A DNA stretch of 64,000 nucleotides from Parapedobacter defluvii (GCF_014642075.1 NZ_BMIK01000020.1:1-64000); one strand, 5' to 3'; positions 44,619 through 55,053 are shown, numbered from the stretch's first letter. Notes: a model not told the origin generated them from the letters alone. Made by a program: numbers and translations.

Positions 44619-45263
44619 TTATTGAAATAACAGCTCGCCAAAAAACTGCGGTAAGTGGAAATTCGGCACGGGATGATCAATCCGGTTCCACGATAAAAAG
44701 TGCGGAATCGGCAATTCGTCTCCGCATTTGTAAAAATTACCCGTGCATCGCAGGCCAGCAAACGAGGTAAGGGTATGGTAATTAAATATCTCAAATGGAA
44801 TATTCAACAGTAATTTCCACTCCATCTCCTCCTTTTCGTCGTTTTTTCCGGAGATGCCACCAAGGGTTCTTACCCGTTCAATCAAGTCATTCGGCAATCG
44901 CTGACGCGTTTCCTTATCCGCCCCTCCATAGCCGATCAGCCCGGTTCCGGCGCAGTTGAACTCCAGGTTGTAATATTGATGTGCATCGAAAGACAGGAAA
45001 AACTCGACGCAACTGTCTTTATAAACCGGGTCATTCGTATTCCGGTAAACGGCTCTTACGTGTTTTTCACGAACCACATAGCATAGCAATAGGCAATCTT
45101 TGGCGTATGCCAGTTTAAAGCGTACATTGGGTTTATAGGGAAACGAAGGCCATGACACTTCCTCCAATCCATGATCTGAGACGTTGGCCATTGCCGCCCA
45201 CAGTTCATCGGGCTCCGATCCATATCCAACCTGACCCAAATAAGGAACAATTAAATGCTTCAT
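44619..45263 (-). CDS. CBM9-like carbohydrate-binding protein
   Basis: A 214-residue protein without a signal peptide, so probably cytoplasmic. The beta-sandwich of family 9 carbohydrate-binding-like proteins is suggested by FKLAYAKDCLLLCYVVREKH, VYKDSCVEFFLSFDAHQYYN, LEFNCAGTGLIGYGG and a C-terminal GNFYKCGDELPIPHFLSWNR followed by FHLPQFFGEL. ATG at 45263 (MKHLIVPYLGQVGYG) is preferred. It starts four bases after the phosphotransferase gene, so the two are likely partners. Its ligand is unknown. Confidence 0.8.
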   Translation of the reverse strand: MKHLIVPYLGQVGYGSEPDELWAAMANVSDHGLEEVSWPSFPYKPNVRFKLAYAKDCLLLCYVVREKHVRAVYRNTNDPVYKDSCVEFFLSFDAHQYYNLEFNCAGTGLIGYGGADKETRQRLPNDLIERVRTLGGISGKNDEKEEMEWKLLLNIPFEIFNYHTLTSFAGLRCTGNFYKCGDELPIPHFLSWNRIDHPVPNFHLPQFFGELLFQ

Positions 45264-45267
45264 ACGC

Positions 45268-46398
45268 TTATTTTTGATACTGACGCACCACGCGATCAAT
45301 GATCTCCCTCAATTCGGGTTCATGCACCTCAAGCTGTTCTACCAACCTAAGCTGTGCACGGGTACGCTGTAAATTGTGATCCGCGTGATGAACTTTGTAA
45401 TAATGATCTCCTTCCAAAAAATCGGTAAGGAACCGTACAGCTTGCATATAAGGCAATAGCAGTACACCTTCAATCAGCGAGCTCACCTCCTCCGCTGTCA
45501 AAAAGTAATGTGCCTCTTCAAAATATCCCGAAACATAGGCTTCAAACAGTGGGATATTAAGCGTGATCTTACTTAGATCCGCTTCATCTTCGGCAGCACG
45601 ATTAATAATGGTACGGATTGCATCCCCAAAGTCGTAAGCAACGTATCCAGGCATCACGGTGTCAAGGTCAATGACGCACTGAGCTTTGTCATGCATGTCT
45701 AGCAACACATTGTTGAATTTGGTATCGTTATGCGTAATTCGGATGGGCAGAATTCCGTCCGCAGCCAAATCCAATATGGTATGCATGCGCCTTTCCCGGC
45801 ACTTAATAGCGGCCAATTCCGCAGACGCCTGTGCAACACGATTTACAGGGTCCGCCGCTACCGCGTGATTAAGCTTGTCCAATCGCTTCCCGATGTGGTG
45901 AAAATCAGGAAGCACTTCATGGATATTCCCAACATCCAAATCCGACAGCAGCCGTTGGAACTGCCCGAATGCCCGTCCACCTTCGCGGGCCTGCTGGGGA
46001 GTTTCAACAATGTCATAACTCCTTGTATCCGCCAGCAGGATCAGCATCCGCCAGAAATTGCCTGCATCATCCACCAGGTAAGGATCATTTTCGCGGGTAG
46101 GTATCAGGGTGAGTACCTTTTTTTCAACAGGCACCGTCTGGTCGCCCGCCTGTCTATATTTTTCCTTTAAATGCCGGATCACCAATTGCATGTTCTCCAT
46201 CACCGCTTTCACGTTTTTGAATACATGGTGGTTTACCCGCTGGAGGAGATAACCATCGGTATTATATCCATCGGTCAGCACACGGTACGTATCATTGATG
46301 TGTCCAGACCCAAACGGCGACACGTCGGTGACATTGCCCTCAATGTCAAATCTACTAGCCAATGCGGACACCTGCTCTAAGTTAAAATTACGCATCAT
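45268..46398 (-). CDS. Aminoglycoside phosphotransferase-fold sugar kinase-like protein
   Basis: A 376-residue kinase of the APH/choline-kinase fold. The nucleotide lobe holds FGSGHINDTYRV and YLLQRVNHHVFKN; the catalytic loop is ITHNDTKFNNVLLD (HxDxxxxN form) and the metal motif VIDLDTVMPGYVAYDFGDAI. It resembles N-acetylhexosamine 1-kinase-like proteins common in Bacteroidetes, so a sugar is the best guess for substrate, not an antibiotic. ATG pair at 46398/46395; the longer frame to 46605 overlaps pckA and is rejected. It is paired with the CBM9-like gene. Confidence 0.83.
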   Translation of the reverse strand: MMRNFNLEQVSALASRFDIEGNVTDVSPFGSGHINDTYRVLTDGYNTDGYLLQRVNHHVFKNVKAVMENMQLVIRHLKEKYRQAGDQTVPVEKKVLTLIPTRENDPYLVDDAGNFWRMLILLADTRSYDIVETPQQAREGGRAFGQFQRLLSDLDVGNIHEVLPDFHHIGKRLDKLNHAVAADPVNRVAQASAELAAIKCRERRMHTILDLAADGILPIRITHNDTKFNNVLLDMHDKAQCVIDLDTVMPGYVAYDFGDAIRTIINRAAEDEADLSKITLNIPLFEAYVSGYFEEAHYFLTAEEVSSLIEGVLLLPYMQAVRFLTDFLEGDHYYKVHHADHNLQRTRAQLRLVEQLEVHEPELREIIDRVVRQYQK

Positions 46399-46493
46399 GA
46401 GCGCAATATGCACATTCGAAAAATAATAACCATATCTTTTCCTCACACAATCGTTTGCGCTATTTTCAGAAAGTGGGAACCCCGGCATTGCAT

Positions 46494-46528
46494 AAAAAAG
46501 CCCCCACAGTCTACGACTTATGGGGGCT
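46494..46528 (-). terminator. Intrinsic terminator after pckA
   Basis: Stem AGCCCCCA (46499-46506) with TGGGGGCT (46521-46528), 14-base loop, and six T residues on the minus strand at 46494-46499. It lies just past the pckA stop. Confidence 0.9.
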
Positions 46529-46549
46529 GGAGCTGCGATTATTAAACAA

Positions 46550-48166
46550 TTAGACTGAGAAAGCAGATTCCAATGTAACGGGCGATGCAGCCAGCACCTC
46601 GTCACTCACTTCTTTACCGAATTTTTTAAAATTTTCAATGAAAAGTTTTGCCAGTTGATTTGCCTGGGCGTAATACGCCTGTGCGTCCGGCCATAGCTGT
46701 ACGGGATCAAGTACGGCATCGGGTACATCCGGGCAGCTCATCGGATACCGGAGTCCAAAGATCGGATGGGTACGGAAAGTAGATTCTTTAAGTATCCCCG
46801 TCAATGCAGCGTTGATGATGGAGCGGGTATAGCGCAATTTGATGCGGCGGCCGATGCCATAAGGCCCCGCAATCCATCCGGTGTTAACCAACCACACATC
46901 AATCGCTCCCGCAACCAGTTTTTCCCGCAGCAGGTTTGCATAGTACATCGGGTGCAGGGGCAAAAAAGCCTCACCGAAACAGGCGGAAAAAACGGCTTTC
47001 GGCTCCCGTATCCCCTCTTCGGTCCCCGCCACTTTGGCCGTGTAGCCAGACATGAAGTGATACATGGCTTGAGCGGTGGAAAGTAATGAAACCGGAGGAA
47101 TTACACCGAATGCATCGGCGGTAAGAAAGAAAATGTTTTTAGGCGCCCCTCCTCTGCCCAAGATCACACTATCCGGCACATAGTGAATGGGGTAAGCAGC
47201 CCGGGTATTTTCCGTTTTGGAAATATCGTTGTAGTTTACCACCCGCGTGCCCGGGAAAAAACCGACGTTCTCAATCAGTGCGCCGAAACGGATAGCACGG
47301 AAAATCTGGGGTTCTTTGCTTTCGTCAAGCCCCACGCATTTGGCATAGCATCCACCCTCCAAATTAAAAATACCTTTGGTATCCCAACCGTGCTCGTCAT
47401 CTCCAATCAGCATCCGGTCTTTATCCGCTGAAAGTGTGGTTTTACCCGTACCCGAAAGGCCAAAGAAAAGTGCGGTATGGCCGTTAACATCCGTATTCGC
47501 GGAACAATGCATGGATAGTATGCCCTTCTGAAGGGGTAATATGTAATTCAATACTGAAAAAATACTCTTCTTAATTTCACCTGTATAGCCCGTTCCCCCC
47601 ACCAAAATAATTTTCCGCTTAAAATTAATGATGACGAAATTCGCGTGATGCAGTCCCAATGACTCCGGCTGCAAACAAGCGTAACCAGGTGCCGCCAGAA
47701 TAGACCATTCCGGGGTTGTCGCTGGATCGGGAGTTTCGGGCCGGATAAACAGATTATGTACAAAAATATTTTGGTACGCCGTCTCTGTAACTGTACGGAT
47801 GCCGATCCGGTGTTCCGTATCAGCTCCTGCGAAACCATCGCGTACAAAAATCTCCCGGTCATTAAAATACGTGCCTATCTCCTCAAACAAGTATTCAAAC
47901 GAACTCTCGGCAATCGGTTGGTTAACATTCCCCCACCATACCGAGTCTTCCGTCACCTCGTCGCGTACAATGTATCGGTCATACGGGGTCCGTCCTGTAA
48001 AACGGCCCGTATCAGCGGCCAGTGCACCCGTTTCCGACAGATTTCCTTCGCCGTTGACGATGGCGTGTTCAACCAATTCAGCCACGCTGGTTTGATAGTG
48101 TACCTTATCTTTATTTTTAATGAAAAGGTAAGTTAGGTCAGGAATCGCCATTTTTAGAGCATTCAT
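46550..48166 (-). CDS. pckA: Phosphoenolpyruvate carboxykinase (ATP)
   Basis: A 538-residue gluconeogenic enzyme that turns oxaloacetate and ATP into PEP. Key motifs are TGRFTGRTPYDRYIV, the P-loop FFGLSGTGKTTLSADKD, the metal site IGDDEHGWDTKGIFNLEGG, NYNDISKTENTRAAYPIHYV and VNTGWIAGPYGIGRRIKLRY. Length is typical for the ATP-dependent form. A single gene with its own leader and terminator; a -7 box lies upstream at 48202-48209. Confidence 0.97.
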   Translation of the reverse strand: MNALKMAIPDLTYLFIKNKDKVHYQTSVAELVEHAIVNGEGNLSETGALAADTGRFTGRTPYDRYIVRDEVTEDSVWWGNVNQPIAESSFEYLFEEIGTYFNDREIFVRDGFAGADTEHRIGIRTVTETAYQNIFVHNLFIRPETPDPATTPEWSILAAPGYACLQPESLGLHHANFVIINFKRKIILVGGTGYTGEIKKSIFSVLNYILPLQKGILSMHCSANTDVNGHTALFFGLSGTGKTTLSADKDRMLIGDDEHGWDTKGIFNLEGGCYAKCVGLDESKEPQIFRAIRFGALIENVGFFPGTRVVNYNDISKTENTRAAYPIHYVPDSVILGRGGAPKNIFFLTADAFGVIPPVSLLSTAQAMYHFMSGYTAKVAGTEEGIREPKAVFSACFGEAFLPLHPMYYANLLREKLVAGAIDVWLVNTGWIAGPYGIGRRIKLRYTRSIINAALTGILKESTFRTHPIFGLRYPMSCPDVPDAVLDPVQLWPDAQAYYAQANQLAKLFIENFKKFGKEVSDEVLAASPVTLESAFSV

Positions 48167-48201
48167 AGCACTTTTTTAAGTATTTTGTTAAACAAGTGCA
48201 G

Positions 48202-48209
48202 CAAATGTA
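48202..48209 (-). promoter_or_regulatory. -7 box of pckA
   Basis: On the minus strand TACATTTG, a perfect TAnnTTTG match, about 36 bases before the ATG. The nearest TTG is 25 bases upstream, so the -33 element is off-spacing; an activator may be needed. The 268-base gap to the divergent MBL gene shows no other gene. Confidence 0.45.
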
Positions 48210-48434
48210 TGGATTAAAAAATCCTAAAATAAATCAAAAATTACTGAAAATCAGTTGATTGTATAAAATACACTAAGTCAACAAACTGTGACCCAGAATC
48301 GTTTATCGTTTTAGCGAAAAAACGAAAAAAAAAGAATCAATTTTTTAATGCAAACGTTTACTTCACTAACCGTGGATTTTCAAACTTTGTCAGCTTTTAT
48401 TACCTTTAGCAGTTGCCAATAAACACGTTAACGT

Positions 48435-49283
48435 ATGAACTTATATACAATTGATACCGGATTTTTCAAACTTGACGGTGGCGCCATGTTTGGCGTAGTA
48501 CCCAAATCCATCTGGCAGAAAACCAATCCTGCAGACGAGCGGAATATGTGCACATGGGCTACACGCCTGCTGTTGATCGAAGAGGGGAAACGGCTGATAC
48601 TGGTTGATACGGGAATAGGCAATAAACAGGGCGAAAAGTTTTTCAGCCATTATTACCGGCACGGCGACGCAACACTTGATAGTTCACTGGCGGCCCACGG
48701 TTTTCACCGCGATGATGTTACAGATGTCTTTCTCACCCATCTTCATTTTGATCACGTCGGCGGTGCGATTGTCCGCGAAAACGAGCAGCTTGTACCTGCA
48801 TTTAAAAATGCCACCTTTTGGAGCAACAAGCAGCACTGGGACTGGGCGTTATTCCCGAACCACCGTGAAAAACCTTCATTCCTTCAGGAAAACATCATCC
48901 CGATTTACGAAAGCGGTCAACTCAGTTTTGTAGAAGCTGAAGATGGCATCAGCTTTTCAGAGCACATTAAAATCCGATTCACCTATGGACATACGGATGC
49001 CATGATGCTGCCTCAAATCAACTACAAAGGCAGAACCTTATTGTATATGGCCGATCTTCTCCCTTCTGCAGGGCACATTCCTCTACCTTATGTGATGAGC
49101 TATGATGTACGCCCGCTCACGACCATGGAAGAACGGAAGGACTATTGGCAGGAGGCGGTAGACCATGACTACGCACTATTCCTTGAGCATGATCCGGTAA
49201 ACGAATGCTGTACGATACAGCTTACGGAAAAGGGTTACCGCCTAAAAGACACCTTTTCACTCAGCGAATGGCTACAGGCATAA
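48435..49283 (+). CDS. MBL fold metallo-hydrolase
   Basis: A 282-residue metallo-beta-lactamase-fold enzyme. The zinc motif is VFLTHLHFDHVGGAIVRE, with later ligands in FTYGHTDAMM and LLYMADLLPSAGHIPLP. The LPS of a lactonase-like loop and the N-terminal TRLLLIEEGKRLILVDTGIG suggest the group that includes AHL lactonases and related esterases, but substrate cannot be fixed. No signal peptide. It is divergent from pckA and convergent with aconitase. Confidence 0.9.
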   Translation: MNLYTIDTGFFKLDGGAMFGVVPKSIWQKTNPADERNMCTWATRLLLIEEGKRLILVDTGIGNKQGEKFFSHYYRHGDATLDSSLAAHGFHRDDVTDVFLTHLHFDHVGGAIVRENEQLVPAFKNATFWSNKQHWDWALFPNHREKPSFLQENIIPIYESGQLSFVEAEDGISFSEHIKIRFTYGHTDAMMLPQINYKGRTLLYMADLLPSAGHIPLPYVMSYDVRPLTTMEERKDYWQEAVDHDYALFLEHDPVNECCTIQLTEKGYRLKDTFSLSEWLQA

Positions 49284-49315
49284 AAAAGCCACCGCGGAAT
49301 ACCGCGGCGGCTTTC
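49282..49315. terminator. Bidirectional terminator between MBL and aconitase genes
   Basis: GCCACCGCGG (49288-49297) pairs with CCGCGGCGGC (49302-49311) with one mismatch. Six A residues before it form a T-run on the minus strand, and TTTCGTTT follows on the plus strand, so both convergent genes can use it. Confidence 0.85.
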
Positions 49316-49338
49316 GTTTAGTTTAGTTAGTATGCCGG

Positions 49339-51609
49339 TTATGCCGAAGCTTGCCCCTGACGGATGATGTTCAAGGCCCCGCCTGCCCTAAACCAACCGA
49401 TCTGCTGGTCATTATAACTGTGATTGGCTTCGATCCGCTCTTCCGAACCATCCGCGTGGTGAAGCACCAGTGTAAGCGGTTTTCCGGGTGCAAATTCCGT
49501 CAATCCGATGATATCAATGGTATCATCTTCCTCAATTTTATCGTAGTCTTCCTTGTTTACAAAGGTGAGCGCCAACATTCCCTGCTTCTTCAGGTTGGTT
49601 TCATGGATACGGGCAAATGACTTTACCAATACTGCACGTACCCCCAAATGACGGGGTTCCATGGCTGCATGTTCCCGTGATGAACCTTCACCATAATTTT
49701 CATCCCCCACTACAATGGATCCGATCCCAGCCGCTTTGTAGTCACGCTGCGTAGCCGGCACCGGACCGTATTCGTTCGTCAGTTGGTTTTTCACCGAATC
49801 TGTTTTGTCATTAAAGAAATTGACGGCTCCGATCAGCAGATTGTTGGAAATATTATCCAAGTGCCCGCGATATTTAAGCCAGGGCCCCGCCATCGAGATA
49901 TGGTCTGTTGTACACTTGCCCTTTGCTTTGATGAGCAATTTCAATCCGTTGATATCGGTACCTTCCCATGCAGGAAACGGGTCAAGCAGCTGTAGACGAT
50001 CAGAGGTAGGTGAAACAGCCACCACTACGTTGCTGCCATCTTCCGCCGGCGCCTGGTAGCCTGGATCTTCCACATCAAACCCTTTTTGGGGAAGTTCATC
50101 TCCAGCGGGAGGATCCAGTTTTACAGACTCACCTTTACTATTCACCAAAGTATCCGTAATCGGATTAAACGACAAGTCTCCGGAAATTGCTATCGCGGCA
50201 ACCAGTTCGGGCGATGCCACAAACGCATAGGTGTTGGGGTTGCCGTCGGCCCGTTTCGCAAAGTTCCGGTTAAACGAATGGACGATGGTATTCTTCTCAG
50301 CTCTTTCAGCACCTACACGGGCCCACATACCGATACAGGGGCCGCAGGCATTCGTGAAAATCGTAGCGTCCAAATCCGTAAACGTATCCAACAAACCATC
50401 CCGTTCTGCCGTATAGCGCACCTGTTCAGAGCCGGGATTGATGCCAAACTCAGCCTTTGTTACCAAACCTTTCTCCACAGCCTGTCTGGCCACGGACGCC
50501 GCACGTGATAGATCTTCGTACGAAGAATTGGTGCAGGATCCGATCAACCCCCATTCGACTTTCAGTGGCCATCCATTCTTTTCTGCCTCTTCTTTCATCT
50601 TGGAAACCGGAGTTGCCAAATCGGGTGTAAATGGCCCGTTCAGATGCGGTTCCAATTCAGAAAGATTTATTTCAATCACCTGATCAAAGTATTGTTCCGG
50701 ATTTGCATATACTTCAGGGTCGGCTGTCAGGTGCTCTTTGATTGCATTAGCCGCATCCGCCACGTCAGCGCGATTGGTTGCCCGTAGGTAACGTTCCATC
50801 GACTCATCGTAACCAAATGTCGAGGTCGTTGCTCCGATTTCAGCCCCCATGTTGCAGATCGTACCTTTTCCGGTACAGGACATGGCTTTGGCACCTTCAC
50901 CAAAATATTCAACAATGCAACCGGTTCCCCCTTTTACCGTAAGGATACCCGCTACTTTCAGGATAACATCCTTCGGGGCTGTCCAACCGTTGAGTTTGCC
51001 GGTTAACTTAATTCCGATCAATTTCGGGAATTTTAGCTCCCAGGGTAGCCCTGCCATGACATCACAGGCATCTGCACCGCCCACCCCAATGGCCAGCATT
51101 CCAAGCCCGCCGGCATTCACGGTATGCGAATCGGTCCCGATCATCATCCCGCCCGGGAATGCATAATTTTCCAATACAACCTGGTGGATAATGCCCGCTC
51201 CGGGCTTCCAAAAGCCAATTCCGTATTTATTGGATACAGAAGCCAAAAAATCAAAAACTTCCCGGCTCTCCGTGGTCGCCACCGCCAAGTCCTTTTCCGC
51301 ACCTTCCTTCGCCCGGATCAAGTGATCGCAGTGCACGGTAGACGGAACCGCTACGCGCGCTCTTCCGGCCTGCATAAATTGCAGCAGCGCCATCTGCGCC
51401 GTCGCATCCTGCATGGCCACACGGTCAGGTGCAAAATCAACATAGGAAACACCACGTTCATAACCTTGCGTTGCATTTCCGTCCCACAGGTGGGTGTATA
51501 AAATCTTTTCGGTCAGTGTCAAAGGCCTATCCGCCACTTTGCGGGCCGCTGCGATGCGTTCCGCATATTGGGCGTAGACCTTTTTAATCATGTCGATATC
51601 AAATGCCAT
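49339..51609 (-). CDS. Aconitate hydratase
   Basis: A 756-residue [4Fe-4S] enzyme of the TCA cycle, of the mitochondrial-like type usual in Bacteroidetes. Cluster cysteines are in [18 protein letters not shown] and [17 protein letters not shown]. Other conserved parts are [60 protein letters not shown], and the swivelling domain's [20 protein letters not shown]. Complete and apparently functional. The 160-base upstream gap to rpe holds no visible gene or clear promoter. Confidence 0.97.
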   Translation of the reverse strand: MAFDIDMIKKVYAQYAERIAAARKVADRPLTLTEKILYTHLWDGNATQGYERGVSYVDFAPDRVAMQDATAQMALLQFMQAGRARVAVPSTVHCDHLIRAKEGAEKDLAVATTESREVFDFLASVSNKYGIGFWKPGAGIIHQVVLENYAFPGGMMIGTDSHTVNAGGLGMLAIGVGGADACDVMAGLPWELKFPKLIGIKLTGKLNGWTAPKDVILKVAGILTVKGGTGCIVEYFGEGAKAMSCTGKGTICNMGAEIGATTSTFGYDESMERYLRATNRADVADAANAIKEHLTADPEVYANPEQYFDQVIEINLSELEPHLNGPFTPDLATPVSKMKEEAEKNGWPLKVEWGLIGSCTNSSYEDLSRAASVARQAVEKGLVTKAEFGINPGSEQVRYTAERDGLLDTFTDLDATIFTNACGPCIGMWARVGAERAEKNTIVHSFNRNFAKRADGNPNTYAFVASPELVAAIAISGDLSFNPITDTLVNSKGESVKLDPPAGDELPQKGFDVEDPGYQAPAEDGSNVVVAVSPTSDRLQLLDPFPAWEGTDINGLKLLIKAKGKCTTDHISMAGPWLKYRGHLDNISNNLLIGAVNFFNDKTDSVKNQLTNEYGPVPATQRDYKAAGIGSIVVGDENYGEGSSREHAAMEPRHLGVRAVLVKSFARIHETNLKKQGMLALTFVNKEDYDKIEEDDTIDIIGLTEFAPGKPLTLVLHHADGSEERIEANHSYNDQQIGWFRAGGALNIIRQGQASA

Positions 51610-51769
51610 TTATCAAAAGAATGTTATCGTGTAAGAAGAAACGACAGGTGACAAGATGTCGCTGCTTTTTCAAAACTTCGCGAAGTTACAAAAAAAACAA
51701 GTGATAACGAGGAATGGTAACCCGTCCGTTCAATTTGGAAATATTCTAAACAATCAATGCGATCGGTAA

Positions 51770-52450
51770 TCAGACCGAAATCAAATCAGGGGTGATCCGT
51801 TTCAATTCTGCAATGGCATGAATGGGATTTTTTGCAGAAAAGATTGAATTTCCCGCCACCAATATATCCGCTCCCGCTTTCAGCAATGCTAACGCATTAC
51901 GGCTGCTTATGCCACCATCCACCTCAATAAGCACCTGTTCGTTTCTGTCTGCTGCGAGTGCCTTAAGCTCCCGTATTTTCCGGTAGGTACTTTCGATAAA
52001 ATTCTGACCGCCAAATCCAGGATTGACAGACATGATCAGCACCAGATCGACATCTTCAATAATTTCGTACAAGTGTGAAACGGGTGTGCTCGGGTTAATA
52101 GCCACCCCCGCGGTACATCCCAATTCCTTGATGGCATGCACCGTGCGGTTGAGATGGGTACATGCTTCCAAATGGACCGTAATGTTATCCGCTCCGGCTT
52201 CCCTGAATTGCTTGATATACTTATCGGGTTCTACGATCATCAGGTGTACATCCAGCGGTTTCCGCGCATAATGCGCTATGGACGCCATAACCGGAAATCC
52301 AAAAGAAATATTGGGCACGAAAACCCCATCCATGATATCGACATGAAACCAATCCGCCTCGCTCTGGTTAACCATGACAATATCGTCATGCAAATGAGCA
52401 AAATCTGCGGAAAGAACAGAAGGAGCAACGAGGTGTCTGCGCTTGGACAT
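51770..52450 (-). CDS. rpe: Ribulose-phosphate 3-epimerase
   Basis: A 226-residue TIM barrel of the pentose phosphate pathway. Motifs include APSVLSADFAHL, WFHVDIMDGVFVPNISFG, HLMIVEPDKYI, MSVNPGFGGQNFIESTYRKI and IEVDGGISSRNA, giving the metal ligands H, D, H and D. Start ATG at 52450 is 13 bases from a consensus -7 box. Confidence 0.97.
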   Translation of the reverse strand: MSKRRHLVAPSVLSADFAHLHDDIVMVNQSEADWFHVDIMDGVFVPNISFGFPVMASIAHYARKPLDVHLMIVEPDKYIKQFREAGADNITVHLEACTHLNRTVHAIKELGCTAGVAINPSTPVSHLYEIIEDVDLVLIMSVNPGFGGQNFIESTYRKIRELKALAADRNEQVLIEVDGGISSRNALALLKAGADILVAGNSIFSAKNPIHAIAELKRITPDLISV

Positions 52451-52463
52451 GGTTCTTTTTCGG

Positions 52464-52471
52464 CAAAGATA
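52464..52471 (-). promoter_or_regulatory. -7 box of rpe
   Basis: On the minus strand TATCTTTG, a perfect match, ending 13 bases before the ATG. TTTG lies 23 bases upstream (52495-52498). The transcript leader would be only a few bases. Confidence 0.5.
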
Positions 52472-52513
52472 ATGAATTACTATCGATTCTTTGCCAAACA
52501 GACCATACCGGTC

Positions 52514-52726
52514 TTATTTATCGGCAAGAAAATCGAAACGGTCGCCCAATTCAGGCGAATGGTTATCGGCCGGATCTAGTTCGCCTAGGTATCCAATATC
52601 GTGGTGCAAGTTGCCACTCAGCAACCTATTCAACCATTTCCGCACAAGCGGATATTCGAATTCTGACTTATCCAGTGTGATTAAATAAGCATGGTCCGTA
52701 ATTTCGATGCTTGATTTTGTTGTCAT
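52514..52726 (-). CDS. Small hypothetical protein
   Basis: 70 residues from the ATG at 52726: MTTKSSIEITDHAYLITLDK, then FEYPLVRKWLNRLLSGNLHH and ELDPADNHSPELGDRFDFLA. A longer frame to 52780 overlaps the divergent HD protein start. No domain recognised, but composition is protein-like and the frame ends cleanly before rpe. It may be a conserved small cytosolic protein of this family of bacteria. Confidence 0.6.
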   Translation of the reverse strand: MTTKSSIEITDHAYLITLDKSEFEYPLVRKWLNRLLSGNLHHDIGYLGELDPADNHSPELGDRFDFLADK

Positions 52727-52758
52727 GTTCTCATGTAATTTAACCGCCGGAAAATTAC

Positions 52759-55053
52759 GTGTCAAATAAGAATCCCACATTAACGTTGGTTTACCATACT
52801 GTTAAAACAGCCTGGCTGCGGAAATCCCCGCTGCACATAAAAAACACCTTCCGCTCTTTACGCACGAACCGTTTCGGCATTTTTTTTTACTTTTGGGATA
52901 AAATAGCGGATGTGGCAAGATTAAAGATCAAATATAAAGCAACTGACACGGGAGGAAGGTATTCACTCATTCCCAAGTATGGGATGATATTAGCCAGCAT
53001 CATACTGATTACTGTATTTCTGCCCAAACAGCCCCGTTTCCGGTACGAGTTTGAGAAGGGCAAAGTCTGGATGCATGAGGATCTGATATCACCTTACAAT
53101 TTTGCCGTACTGAAAACCCAGGCTGAACTTGAAAAAGACCGGGAAAATGTACTGAAATCCGTATACCCTATTTATGATAACAACACGCAGATCGGTGAGC
53201 AGCAACTCGCCCAGTTTGAAACAGACCTTCCTGAAAAATGGCAGACCGGCGGACTGGATACGTTGGGAGAAAACCTGAGTACGTATGAACAGGTAGGTAA
53301 ACAACTGCTCACCAGCGTCTATAAAAAAGGCGTTATTGCACTGAACAACAAATTCCAAGGCGAACACACCCATTACAATTTCACCTTGCTAACCGACAAT
53401 GTAGCGAAACAACTGAACACGGCAACCGTGTTCACACGGGAAGCTGCCCTTGAATATATTAAGAAAACCATCGACAATCGGTCGGCCATTAAACAAAAAG
53501 ATTGGTTCACTGAGCTATTGGGAGATTACATCCGCGTAAATTACCTGTTCAACGAATCGTTGACGGCACGGTTGGAGGAAGATGCCCTGGCCACCATTTC
53601 CACCACCCGGGGCATGGTGCAACGGGGCGAACTCATTGTGGCAAATGGTACCACAATCAATAATGAAACGTACCAAAAAATCGAATCGTTACGCAAAGCT
53701 TATGAAGAGGAAGCGCGGATTGGTGGAAACCGTATGCTGGTTATGCTCGGCCAGTTTTTCATTGTTGCACTAGTCGTCACTCTTCTTTTTGTATTTATTT
53801 TCCTGTTCCGCAAGGACATCTATTACAACAACCGGCTGATTTTCCTCATCCTAATTGTCATTACCGGCATGTTAGCGGTATTATCGTGGGCCATCAAAAT
53901 CAATCTTCCCAGCCTATATTACATTCCCTATTGCATTGTTCCGGTCATCATACGGATTCTTTTCGACACACGGTTGGCACTTAACATCCACTTATTGATG
54001 GTTTTGTTGGCTGCTTTTTTTGTACCCAACAGTTTCGAATTTATATTCCTGCAGTTTTCTACCGGTATGGTGGCAATTTATAGTATCAAAACATTGGTAA
54101 AGCGGGAGCAGTTCTTGATCTCTTCGGCCATTATTTTAGGCACTTATCTGATTGCCTTCATTGGCATGGGATTGATGCGTGATGGGTCTTTCAATAACCT
54201 GTACTGGTCCGATATTGCACCGTTCGTATTCAGCGTGCTCCTTACCCTTTTGGCTTATCCGCTTATCTATGCGTTTGAACGGTTGTTTGGCATTATCTCA
54301 GACGTAACCCTGATGGAACTGACCAACAGCAATTCCAAGTTGCTGCGTGAGCTGTCTTACAAAGCACCGGGTACCTTCCAGCACTCCATGCAGGTAGCTA
54401 ACCTTGCAGAGGCGGCCATTTATCAAATCGGTGGCAATACCTTGCTGGTTCGGGCAGGTGCCTTGTATCACGACATTGGCAAAATGGCAAACCCGCAATA
54501 TTTTATTGAAAACCAAACAAAAGGATATAACCCACATGATGGCCTTTCTTTTGAGCAAAGTGCTCAGATTATCATCTCACACGTAGCAAAAGGCATAGAA
54601 TTGGCCAAAAAAAACCAGTTGCCGGATGTAATCATCGACTTTATACGCACACATCATGGCACCACCCGTGTGGACTATTTTTACCAATCCTACATTAAAT
54701 CGTTTCCTGAAAAGTTTGTGGACGAAGATATATTCCATTACCCCGGCCCAATTCCCTTCTCGCGGGAAACTGCCGTGCTGATGATGGCCGACTCGGTAGA
54801 AGCGGCTTCGCGTAGCTTGAAAGAGCCCACTGCGCAAGGCCTTAATGATCTGGTAGACAAAATCATCGAATCCAAATTAAGCCAAAAGCAACTTATCAAC
54901 AGCAACATTACCCTGAAAGACATTACGCAGGTCAGTGAGATTTTCAAAGACATGCTGAAAAGCATTTACCACGTGCGCATTGACTACGATGCCAACAAAA
55001 AGGTTGCGGTAAGTCAAAAATCTGATACGGAGCCTACCCAGCATGCAGGTTAG
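52759..55053 (+). CDS. 7TMR-HD (PgpH-like) HD phosphohydrolase
   Basis: A 764-residue membrane protein. One N-terminal membrane helix (YGMILASIILITVFLP) is followed by an extracellular 7TMR-HDED region (about 100-325), seven membrane helices (about 330-545: FIVALVVTLLFVFIFLF, LIFLILIVITGMLAVLSW, and so on), and a cytosolic HD domain with APGTFQHSMQVANLAEAAIY, GALYHDIGKMANPQYFIENQ, IISHVAKGIELAKK and RTHHGTTRVDYFY. Homologues hydrolyse cyclic di-AMP in Firmicutes; here that activity is inferred. The likely start is a GTG at 52759. It ends shortly before tRNA-Ser. Confidence 0.92.
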   Translation: MSNKNPTLTLVYHTVKTAWLRKSPLHIKNTFRSLRTNRFGIFFYFWDKIADVARLKIKYKATDTGGRYSLIPKYGMILASIILITVFLPKQPRFRYEFEKGKVWMHEDLISPYNFAVLKTQAELEKDRENVLKSVYPIYDNNTQIGEQQLAQFETDLPEKWQTGGLDTLGENLSTYEQVGKQLLTSVYKKGVIALNNKFQGEHTHYNFTLLTDNVAKQLNTATVFTREAALEYIKKTIDNRSAIKQKDWFTELLGDYIRVNYLFNESLTARLEEDALATISTTRGMVQRGELIVANGTTINNETYQKIESLRKAYEEEARIGGNRMLVMLGQFFIVALVVTLLFVFIFLFRKDIYYNNRLIFLILIVITGMLAVLSWAIKINLPSLYYIPYCIVPVIIRILFDTRLALNIHLLMVLLAAFFVPNSFEFIFLQFSTGMVAIYSIKTLVKREQFLISSAIILGTYLIAFIGMGLMRDGSFNNLYWSDIAPFVFSVLLTLLAYPLIYAFERLFGIISDVTLMELTNSNSKLLRELSYKAPGTFQHSMQVANLAEAAIYQIGGNTLLVRAGALYHDIGKMANPQYFIENQTKGYNPHDGLSFEQSAQIIISHVAKGIELAKKNQLPDVIIDFIRTHHGTTRVDYFYQSYIKSFPEKFVDEDIFHYPGPIPFSRETAVLMMADSVEAASRSLKEPTAQGLNDLVDKIIESKLSQKQLINSNITLKDITQVSEIFKDMLKSIYHVRIDYDANKKVAVSQKSDTEPTQHAG

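Noticed and set aside
45268-46398. Antibiotic-resistance aminoglycoside phosphotransferase
   Set aside because: The fold is shared with sugar and choline kinases; context and similarity point to a sugar-kinase-like role.
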